Source of the DNA: Ascidia mentula
Lineage: Eukaryota > Chordata > Ascidiacea > Phlebobranchia > Ascidiidae
NCBI GenBank assembly: GCA_947561715.1
Contig: OX387200.1
Span: 8,124,501-8,188,500 of the forward strand
Length of the DNA: 64,000 nt
Direction: 5' to 3'
The notes under the pieces were generated by a model. It saw only the letters and a program-made list of their open reading frames with translations, was not told the origin of the DNA and did not search any database. Positions 34,501-46,500 of this stretch are shown here, in pieces. Position 1 is the stretch's first letter; the number at the start of each line of letters is the position of its first letter. A program made the translations under genes and the position numbers.

Positions 34501-37500
34501 TTTACTATAATATGATTATAAGGAAATGTTGTTGCAACTTACCGATGGAACAGTCCAGTTGTAACCAAATGCAATGGGATCGGAAATTACAGTACCGTTT
34601 CTCAACATTAGGTCATTTGTACGCTGCTTGTCGCAGTTTCCTTGGGAGTAATGGTAAATTTATAAATGTATATATGTAAACAACATCTCGTAACAGACAA
34701 TATTTGTTAGGCTGATAGGACCTTAATAGGTCAAAACAGTGGCCATCTGTCTGCAGCTCACAGAATGTTTTTTTCAGATTTCATAACTAGTTTCTTGTTT
34801 GAAGCAATGTGAAGGCATCCAAAAGAAAACTTGGCAGAACTGCTTACCGCACATTCCCTCTGTTCTGCTATCCCAAGTATGGGCGGAGAGTGCAATTGTG
34901 ACAGTGTGTTCAGCCGGGGTAAACTTTACTTCCAGTTCTATGGTGGCGACTACCAGGTGGAAAGTACGCAAACCGACGACCTTCAGACTCATCTCGGATG
35001 ATGCAACCCCTTCACCATAGGGAAATCGTAGTGGGATTCCGTTTCTAGTCGCCTGTAACAAAATTGTAAGTTTGTGGTTTATTTTACGTTACTAAATGCA
35101 CCATTTCATCTCGGAAAAGATTCTTTGCGTTGTGACATAACAATGGCGTATTTGTTCTGTGGTGCTTAGGCGCATCGTGCCAATTTTTTTGGTAATTGTT
35201 TTACCCTTACTTGTAATGAATTAGTTTTATTACCCAGCTGCTGTGTCAGATGCTTGACTTAACAGGGTTGTATATGTACAGTACGTTGCTATTGTGGCAG
35301 CTACTGATGTTTATGCGAATTGTGCCGTTGGTACAATAGATTTTGTGTTGAAAGAATTTGTTTGTTCTGAAACCATGTCTTAGGTATTGTGTGTCTTTCA
35401 ATAGAAACAACATTTCATCCGAATTTGGGTCAATTTGAGAGCCCACTGAAATAGCGGCTCATTCGCAATTAAGTGCCAACTTGGTTTGACATGCGAGAAC
35501 GAAATACTTACCGTCAAGTCTTCATTGAGTTTGTACACCCGACTTCCCAACACCACTGTGATGGCAACTACACATGAGGTGGCTTCGGGATATTTCACAT
35601 TGCAAGGACCTGTTGTTTGAATCACTTCAAATCCCGACTGTGAGTTGGTAAGTTTTGAGTTCTTTGCCAACACATTACTGCAGCCCGGCTGGCTGGGGTA
35701 AGCGTAGTACAGGCCGTCAAAAGTGTGATAAGCGGGGTCAGCGGCGATGTTGCAGTAACCTGTGCAGATTGTGTTGAGTACAAGATAGAAGTCCCTTAAC
35801 ATCCGGAAAAGTTCAAATTGCCGATAGTAAAACCAAAAGTTTTATCGGTAACATTATTCAAAAATGACTTCGGTTAAAGGTTTCAAAAACCTAAAAGCCT
35901 TGATCTAAACCTAAAGCCGTGTAATAAAGGCCTATATACTAACATTGGCATTCCCACTGGCAATTGCAGTTGGCGTCATAGTAGAGCATGGGTGTCATCC
36001 CATTCTGGCAGTTTGGCATTGCGCCTTGGTCGCACATAAGCTGTTTGTTTACGAGCACCAAACTTCCGCTTGCAGTACAAATAATGTATTTGCACTTGTC
36101 GGTAACGTCAGGGTAGACCGTTTCATGCACGGCCAGTGCCTAATAAACAATAAGCAATTGGAGATTTAGACAACGCAAAAACACGCATTACTATCGGATA
36201 CCAAGGGAGCATCGCCCCACAAGGCCTTTATGCTATAGCGATCTCACCCGATCAATCGTAAAGATAACAGTCACAGCCAAGCTGCAACCGAAACACTTTT
36301 GCCAGAGCGCAATATCAGGGAACGTATTACTCATTTTAATTATTTATTTAGCATTTTCGTATACAAGGCCTGCAATATAATCCTACCACAATCTTTGGTC
36401 ACTTTATGTATAATCAGTGCACGATAATGGATCAATTTTTTTACTTTCAACTGCACAAAACAGGTCAATTTTTTTACTTTAAAAGGACGTTATCACAGAT
36501 GCGTAAAATCACATACCACAGAAGATTTTGACGTCTCATTGAAGTAAGGACAGATTATTGCAGTAGTTGTTTCCGGAGCTGCGGTAACAAGCAGATGTAA
36601 GTGCAATTGGTAACGCCCATATATACACAGATATAATGCAAAAGATTTAAAGGTTGTGATTTGCACAGCAGTGTTAATACACGTTTTATTCAATATATTA
36701 CAGGAGTCAGTTTTAAATTCACCCTGCACCAACGGAGAAGTAACTCTAACCTGTAGATGCGGTGCTGACGTAGGGCGCAGTGAAGGTGGTTTCACTTGTA
36801 ACATTTGGCCGTGGAGTTACAGTGGTTGTAATTGGAATAGTGGCTACAATAAAACAGAAAACCCTTCTGTGGTTACAAAAGTCATGTTGCAGTTTCATAC
36901 TACAAAGGATAGCAGGCGGCACTCTTACCTACTATGCGAAACATTTTACTAAGTGGTGTAGCCGCGGCCAGCACCTTATCGAGTCGCCACATTTACAACA
37001 AATCTGAATTTTCTTACTTGTTACCACAAGCTGGCAAATTGCTTGATTGAGAAGCTTTTTTGCTTGGTTTGTTGGGGAAGCTGCGTTTGGCACGGTTTTG
37101 GTCATTTTGAAATTAAAACCATTTGGCGCCATTTGCTTCATCAGGTTCCGACGGCTGTCCTTTGTTCCAAATGCCACGAACCGAAAGCCCTTTTGCCCAA
37201 GGGCGCCAACCACACCTTGTACCGCACCCAGTGTGTTCGGTCCAATAAGCGAGAGAACAATCTGGAAACAGTTTACAACACTTTTACAACATGTCATAAA
37301 ATGTAAGTTGGATTTTGCGAGTTAAATGACAGCATTTTCTGAAAACACTCAAAAATATGTGTTTTACGACTTTTACTACACGTAATGCACCCGAAGGAGC
37401 GTCACAAAAGGTTCAACTACATCTGTTTTTGTTTGTTCACGTCCTATTTAAATTTAGTCATTCTATGACGCCCCACAATGCCCTAAATCTGTCACACAGC

Positions 37501-40500
37501 CATATTTAAAACACTTTGCATTGCAACCTTGTCAACGGGCACACCGGCGGTGGTAGTAGTTCGTGCTTGCGCGGCGAGTTGGTGGTTGACGATGTCTAGA
37601 GCTGTTGCTATGTCGCTCCGTTTTTTATCAGCGTGCTTCCTTATATCGGTGATCGCCCTCACAAGAGAGTTCAAGTCTGTGGCGAACCCTCCGCTTAAAA
37701 GCTGCGAGAATATTGTGCAATAAAGTTGCTTCATTTTAGCAACCTCATTAACGACCCAACTTGACAATCTTGCATACCCTATATATGTGGACATAAGAAT
37801 ATCGTTGAAATTGACTATGTCAAAAGCAAAGGTTTTGTTACCAGCAACATAGGTGCTGTATTTAATGGAAACTACAGGACTTTAACTTGAACTGATGATG
37901 ATACCTGAGCTCCTGCGTCATTGAACGCAATGATCGCGACTCTGCTTTCGTCGGAGCTGATGTTAAGTCTCCGCACAAGAGCCGATAGCAAGTTGTCAAA
38001 GTAACGACCATCTGTGGGAGGCACCGACGCATCCACGAGCACAACAAGATCCATGGTATTCAGACACTGGTATAGTTTCGCTGAGAACAGTAACCAGTTG
38101 TTTACCGTTTTGTTGTATTGAGTTAAAAGACTTGAAATTCCCCACAAACGAAATTTTAAAGGTTTTATGTGATTGGAATCATGCATGGATTTCTTCAGCA
38201 ATGGATTGTTGCGTACACTACAAACACGATTATTGGGCCAATCTACTTGTAACTACTTTCCTGACAAGGTACAATTTACGTTCATTTCTTTACAATTAAA
38301 TAGGCTATTATTTCGGTTTACTTCATATTAAATAATTAACAATGCACAGACACGTAATAATAAACAACAACGTACTCGGCCCAGCCTGCGGTGGAGGTGC
38401 ACATGGTGCGGTACAACACTTAATGCTCGCACTGTAGTTATAACACCAGGAACCTTCGGCAGCTGACACATCAATATGGAAGCATTCGGGAAAGTTGGGG
38501 AGGTCGCATTTGAGATTGGACTGGAGTACGCTATGATCGCTCTGACAAAAAACAAACATTAGAACCGAGTCCGCTTGTATAGAGTGGTTTCATAACACAT
38601 GGTCGTGCTCTGTGTTGAAATTCTCTACGATTTAATACAAAAGCTAAAAATCTTGCAGTTGAGATAACGCGGGCTACATTGTATTTATAAGGAAACATAC
38701 CCTTTTGAAAGTATATTGAGAGCCATATGTAAAGTGGAAAAGTTTATTTGTTGGTGTTTACCTCGCATTTGATTCCGTGACCAGTGTATCTGGGTCTGCA
38801 TATATCGCTGAAGTTGTTGCCATACGACGCCCAGCGTTCAAAGTCGCCCAGGTTTTCGTGTGTTGGTGCAAAGTTGCTCACGGGCGCTGCCAAATGAGGT
38901 GAAAATGAAATTGTTGTGCGCACTCAGGTTTCACACAATCACAGCGACAAACTTTCGTGCAACCGTTATGATACATAATGCACTTTAAAGTTATATGTTG
39001 GGCGATACAACGACCATCAAGTACCTGTCCAGTAGCATTCGCACACTTCCGTGGTGGAAACTTCGGACGTTGTGATGGTGGAGATTCCAGGAGTTGTGGC
39101 TAGAAAGTTGGCACACGAAATTTAAAATATTCCGAATAACTAAAAAAATTCCATCAATTTGCGTCAGAAAGGGTTTTTTGGTGGCAATAATAGCACAAAG
39201 CAGATGTGTGCATTGTCAATGGAAATACCAATGGCGGAAGGACGAAAGAAATCATGAAGCCCTTATTCGTCATATGTACAACTGTCGAAATAGACTTACT
39301 CCTGAGGGAAGGAGGGACACATAAGGCGTTGAAGACGGAAGAGATCGGCGATGGCAAGTTCAAGTTTCGATAGGTGTTGACGTAGGTCACCAGTTCATGA
39401 TAGGATATCAACTTCTGTTCTGTCATGTTGGCTGCCAGCAAACCCACAGTTGCGATATACACTTCATTGCTTCGGTTGCTTCTAAGTTCGGCAAAGCGTC
39501 GCACAGGCTCTTGAAGTGAATCCTACAAAATGTTGTAACCAGAGGTCAACTAATTTTTGACTTTAGCACACATGTCTAATTCGCAATTCAAATAGGACCC
39601 GTGGCAATATAAGTGGTAACTTTTTGTTTTTATCCTGTATCTGTTGTTTAGTTTATTCTTAGTTGGAAATGAACAGTTTCTAAAGAGAAACAAACTCCCG
39701 AAAATAGAAAGTCAATAATATGAAACTTTAAGAAGTTTCAGATTTTAGTCAGCTGGTTTTATCATATACACATAGAAAATCGATTTCGCCTGCACTGTCA
39801 TCCTCTGTTTCTTATTCAAATAGAATGTATGCAATAAAACCAACGGACTTCAATCTAAAATTTATGAAAGTTTCACATTATTAACTTCCTATCGGAATAA
39901 ATCCGTGTCACTGGTAGTAATGACAATGCCAAAAATATGTGGAAAAAAATCTTTTAAATTAAATTATTCATAGGGTAACGCAGAAGTAATGCCATGCATT
40001 CGCATAGCAAGGCAGGATCGCCCCACTGCGCAGGCCCTTTATATTTGGCGATCACAGCTCTAATATTCTGATCATAAGGTTCACAGGCTTCGCAGCCTTT
40101 TCTTTGGGTAATATAGGTAACAAACAGCATATGGAACCTTTGATCTTGCATCGTTTATGAGCAACACTGCCCAGGGAACATCAGATCGCGCTCCTTTGTC
40201 CACTCTTAACACTTGGTCAAGCACAGCAGTGAGAGCTTGTCCGGTGTTGGTGACTCCTGGTATTTCCGTGATTTGATTTTTGGTCTTTTTTACCGAATCC
40301 CAGGTCGTTCCATTGTTCAACGTTGAAAGGATTTGGACTGTGGGTCCGTACGCCACAAATGCAACCTGGGATGGACTTTGTTTATAAGAGTGCGTTTAGT
40401 GTTTCTTATTACCGGGCTTAAACGAGGTATATTTGCGCCAAAGATTATTGTGTTGTCCAAACAGTCATGCTGCTATTTTTAAATAGTTGTGTTTTGATGA

Positions 40501-43500
40501 ATAAGGAAACAATTGGAAACAGGTGAACAAAGGCTGGCTGGGGGTATATGTATGATCAAAAAACCTTGTTGTTATGAACAATATTTATATTTCGTCTATT
40601 GGTAAATTTGGAAGAGACAAAAAGTTTTAATCGGTGTAAACTTTTGTGCTGCGGTCGTACGTGAGTTCTTGAAGGGGAAATGTCCAATGAGCCGAGCACA
40701 TTTTTGAGAAATTTCTTTACAGTGTTTAGTCGGAACACGCCAAGGGAAGTTGAGTCGACTACCACAACCAGGTCATGCACGTACAGACACTTTTGCGGAG
40801 ATGGCGCTAAAAGCAATGTAAAAGTTACATTATTATAAAGATTTTGATCATGCACAATATTTGTGTCGGTATCTCTAAATACAAAATATATTGACATTGA
40901 GCACTTGGTTATTAGCACTGTACAAAACCTTATTACTTGTAATTCCCACGTAAAATAGTTATCGCCACCACAACGAAGCATAAAGTGTACAACGAATACC
41001 CACTGGGAGGAGGTGGCAGCGGAGCAGTACACAGGTTGCTGAAAACGAAATCTTCTGCACTAGGTTTCCTAGATCGTGCAAGTGCCATCGACGTATTATC
41101 TGGACCAGAAACCGCATTCAGGTCGCTATACATTGGATAGTGCTCCACAGACAGACTCGGCATGGTTTGACGTAGTTGCTCAACTGTGACGTTGTGAAAG
41201 CCGACCACAACTACGTCACCTTGCACCACGTCGCTCAGGTGGACGTAGAGTGTGCTGAGTGGGCCAATCAAGTTGGTCTGTTAAAATAAATAAATCAGGA
41301 AGCATATCTTTCCGTCAACAGATAGACTTTACACATACGCCTAACTTTATGAAAACAATTTGGATCGATCATTAAAAACCATGGGATATAGGGAACATTT
41401 AACTTAGAAATGGGGGAATACAATTGGGTGAGTTAGTGGAAACCACTTCAACAAACTTTAGCTTTGAAATATCGACGTTAAATTTCGACTACTATAACAC
41501 ACATTTTGTGTAGTTGCAAATGTCAAGTCATAACTAACCTCATTGGGCTCCGTTGTCATTAACAACACTGACCACGTTGCGTTTCCGTCTACAATGGTGG
41601 CTGGCTTTATCACTTGATTGATGATCCTGTTGACAGCTTTCTTTGTATCAGGTTTATTTCCACGTGGCTTTTTGTTTATGGCATCGATTTTGGCCACGAC
41701 TTCATCCAAAGTGGGAGCGTCCCCGATGTTAGTTTGAATTTTAACGGCTTGGGCAAACAGAACAACTGCAACCTGACAAAAGAGAAAAGAAAAACAAACA
41801 GTGCTGTGAGTGTATTTGGAATTTTTTTGCGTCATTTGTGACAGATAAGAAATTGGAGTTTTGCTACAAAGCGTTTGAAATTGTGAATATGTAATGTCTT
41901 GTGGACACGAGAGGGCAACTTATTATCCCGGCACAACAAAGGCCGGTATACATTCGACACTTAATCGGGTTCCAATGCGTTTTACAAACCAACCTGTGTC
42001 TTGTTTTTCTGCACACGGAACTTCTTCACAATACTCTTCAGAAAGGTCTTCACTTCTTCTAGTTTGGCTGTCGTGTTAGCATCAGAGACATCGACTGCAA
42101 GCACTAAGTTAGGCGAATATGGGCAGACTGGCAATGGTGTTACTGGCGTGGTGAATTCTCTGGTGGTTCCTGTGGCCGCTGTGGATGCCTCGGTGGTTGC
42201 CGTGGTTCCTGTAAAAGCAGTGGTTTCTTTGGTGGTTCCTGTAAAAGCTGTTGTTTCTTTGGTGGTTCCAGTAAAAGCTGTTGTTTCTTTTGTGGTTCCT
42301 GTAAAAGCAGTTGTTTCTTTGGTGGTTCCTGTAAAAGCTGTTGTTTCTTTGGTGGTTCCAGTAAAAGCTGTTGTTTCTTTGGTGGTTCCAGTAAAAGCTG
42401 TTGTTTCTTTGGTGGTTCCAGTAAAAGCTGTTGTTTCTTTGGTGGTTCCAGTGACAGTGCTGGTTTCTAAAATGGCAGTAGCTGCTTTAGTGCTTGTTGT
42501 TAAGCAAAGTTATTTCAATAAGTCTACCAAACGGACGACAACTCTAACAATGTCGTCAAGCAACAACGGTTTAAAACGCCACCCTGATTGATATTGTACC
42601 AAGGTATCAATTGGCAAAATGGCATTAAACTTTCTTTTTTTGTTGATTTTTTCAAAAAAATACTGTTAAAATAAGTGCAGGTGATCCAAACTGTTCGATA
42701 TCACATAGATTTTCCTCACTGTGGCATTTTTGTGTTAAACAGACAGCAATACAAATGTTGTCAAATCTCACCGGTGGTAACATTGTAAGGTCTGGTCCAC
42801 GGTTCGCAAATCTCGTGTTGAACATGCCGAATGTGATTAGGGAGTTCATCCACAGAACTAAAGGTCATCACGCCGTCGCCATCGGTCATTGTGGTCAGTT
42901 TGTCGAAATATGGAATCACAGCCACCCCTGGGCCCACAGTAATCACACGAACCTCTCTTGCCTCGATCTTGCGGAATTCCTTCATTAAGTCTTGGTATGT
43001 GTCATGGGGCAAATGATCCAACAGCAAAACCACCACTTTTTGAGCGTTTCTGTGAGCGAGAAGTGTTTTTCAGTGACGCTAATTAACTTGAGCAAATTAA
43101 ACAAAAAGAACATGTGAATTTGCTATGTACGCTTGGTCATACAAAATTCCATTTTATTTGTTTTCCCTTGTTATACAACGTATGTGTATATAAAATTTAT
43201 TTCTAGTTACTGTGTATACGTTTTAGAATCATCTACTGCAGTTTTTCTTGATAAAATATGGGAATTTTTGTGGCAAAACATTTCCCCTCGAAAAATGCAC
43301 AAGTTTAAAAAAATCAAAAAGTACACCATGCCAATTATTAGCTCAGGTCATAGTTTAGTTTTGACTTCCAGAATGTGTAAAATGTATTCACTAGAAAAAG
43401 GTGACCACACAGCACAATTACACATATAATTGCACTTTGCCGGACTATAAGTATCATAATTATTTACCTACGAATGCCGTCACCCAATAGAAGATGGTAT

Positions 43501-46500
43501 ACGCTGTACTCAAGTGCAGGAATCAAATACGTGACGTCAGCCAAACGAGCAAGGCCTTCTGGAGATTGAAGATGCTGGTCGAGGGCTTTGAAAGCACTTT
43601 GCTTGTCATAAGCGTTGTGGAGGTTTATTATCAGTTGAGGGACCGGACCGAATTCAACCACAGCGAAACGAGTTTTTAGAACCTAAAGTGCATGGAAGAT
43701 TTCAATTCGCGCATGACACTGTATAGGCCACGTGTGTCTGAGATGTTACAAAAGGAAGCGGGTATTTAAACTATAGGGATATATTTTCAGACGATTTCGT
43801 TAAACCCTTGTTGAAAGCATGCACAAAATGGTCTTTACAGTGGTTGTTAGTTTGTATATATTTTCAGACAAACCAAATCAAAATTTCGGCAGCTTCGATT
43901 TCGTTAAACCCTTGTTGAAAGCTTGCACAAAATGGTCCCCAATCACACTTTTAATACAAACTTACAACCAATATAAAGACCAAATAAACATTAAACATTG
44001 CACAAGCAAATAACAAACAAAGTTTTGACTTACGTCCAGCTCTACGTGTCTGATCACGTCCTTCATGAAGGATCTCGTCAGAGCAGTCCCGTATGGCGTC
44101 ATCAGCATATGACGATCGACGAGGAAAACAATATCCATCACATTAGTACACACCCAAGGAGGAGGGGTTGTGCCGGCGGTGGTGACTTGGGGTGGGGTCG
44201 AAATCACAGGAGAGGTCGTGACCTCTGGCATCACCGGGATGCGGCATAGTGAAGTGTACATGAAAGATACCACTGGCATCACGAAGTAGGGAAGAAACCT
44301 TGCTCTGCGCGTGCAAAAAAAATGTGCATCAAAACTTGCAGTTTCGTGAGCTAGAATTTGCTTTTGGGTTTAGAAGAACAGACGACAAAAGAACTCGATG
44401 ATCTCACTTCTCGTTTTATTACATCTGTCGCTTACTATCAACAACAAACTTAAGGAAAATCGATTAAATTTATTTACACTTTTTACACATTTATGATCAG
44501 TGCATATTTCTGACTGTCTTGTCACACGTTGATGTTTGATTTCAACATTATTCATGTTGAAAAGTATTGCGCATAAAATACTCAACGTGGTGAACCAACC
44601 TGTAAGCATTTACGTAGCCGTAGTGGTTGACTACTTTTTTCCAAGGTACTGACGCTGCGTCATCCGTCACCACAGATGACACTATAATTCCTTCGCCAAG
44701 CAGGCCCTTTAACTCAAAGGCAGGAATAAACACGTCCGGGTATCTTCGCATAATAAAAACCACCATGCGTTTTACGTTTGGTCCCAGCGGTCTCCCATGG
44801 TTTTTAAACATGAGTTTTGCCGCGTTGATACCAGTCATCATTGACAGGGAGCCAGTTGTTGGGGTGACTTGCAGCTTGCTGTCCATAGCGCTCTTAAAAT
44901 CCTGGTAGGTCTTCGCCATTCCGTTCGTAATCGGTTCTGCATGCTTGCCTAAGCGCATTATTGACGCGTACACAAAGTCCGGACTGAACGCCACGCTCAT
45001 TCCAAACTTCGTCAGAAACCTCTTTACAGCCACGTCCGATACCATGCTGGCCGTCAAAGCATCATCAAGAAGAAAAACTACGTCAACCTTACAAGGGTAG
45101 GAAGGCGCGGGAGGCGACGGTGTTGTCGTAATGGGCGCCGCGGTAGTCACATTGACGTATTCACAGATCAGCTCAAGGGCTTCGTACTCCAAGTCCTCCA
45201 GTTGGTGGGGGTGGCGCACAGGAATGGTGCCGTACATAACTGTGGAGAGCTGGGCGGGGTTTGGTACGCTAATACCACCGATTAGGTAAGTTATGACTGT
45301 TACCCCGCGGCTCCGTGCTCCTTCGATCTCGGGCAGTAGGTCATCGAAGCTCTTGCGCGCCATCAAGAGGAAAATAACTTTGCGCGCTGTAAAAGCGATT
45401 TTTCTCGGGGTGCTGTTGATCACGTGATCCAAAACATAGCGCAGAGCTTTGCCAACGTTGGCTGGCGACGATTGGCCATAATGGTGCAAGCTGTTAATAG
45501 CGCGGACCGCTTGCGGCGCTGTGTAATACTTGGCAAGGTTAAAATCCACTTCTGGGCTCTCGCCGTAGCTCACAGCGGCAAAACGCGATCGGGCTTCATA
45601 GCCTTCCGCCAGCAGAGTAATCTGCCTTTGAATGAACGACATTGTCTCCCGACTGTCGGAGGCCGGCTCCAAAAGCATGGAGTCGTACAAAAACACGGAA
45701 TCGGTAGCGACACAAACTTTAGGCTGTGTAGGAGGGGTTGGCGGAGTTGGCGGCACTGGCGCACAAAACATGTTGGCCAAGTCATAAGCGGTATGCACAA
45801 GATATTTGGCCGGCCTAATAGGGAACTGGCGGTAGTTGAATTCCTCGATGGCATGAGACTCCAGAAAATTGGTTTCAACAGCAATAGCATGAAAACTGAC
45901 ATTGAGAGCGCGCATTCCGTCCCACACACTCTGTGGGATTGCGCCGGTTATAAGGCGGTTGACAATGATTATAATCTGCCGTTGAGGGTAATGTCGAGAC
46001 GAGTCAGTGTAGTTGAGCATGTCCAAAGCAGTCTGAAGATACGCACCCATATGTAGTGGGGTGTTTGGTACTTTTGCACGGACCAACTTAAGCGCCATCA
46101 ACAAGTTCACTTGGTACACCGGGCGGTTTAAGTAAAGAATTACACGAGATTGCTTGCCGCTTACTATAAGACCCGAGTGCGTTTGTTCTTTGCTGTAGTT
46201 GATGAGCGTATCCATTTTGGCGAAGTACTCGTAAAGGTACGTCTGCAAGGTGGCGTTGGAGAGTAGGGCCTCGTCAACAATGAAAACGACGTCCGCCAGC
46301 GGGCTGCAAGCAGGTGGTATTGGTGGCGTCACTGTAGTTGGCAGAGTGGGAGGTGGTGTCGAACCGGAATACTGACGACACAGCCGATCCACAATGCCCC
46401 TTTCCACCGAATCTATTTCGTCGTGAGATGCATTGACAAAAAGTAGAGACCCATTGCCTGGCGGGAAAGAGGACAGGCGGTCGAGGAGGGCAGCATCAGG

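Noticed and set aside
42001-42591. 196-codon plus-strand frame of Val-rich repeats
   Set aside because: Shadow of the short Thr array and VWA-16 exon on the minus strand.
45424-46056. 210-codon plus-strand frame
   Set aside because: Antisense to the four-VWA exon. No domain, and its length follows from the codon bias of the real strand.
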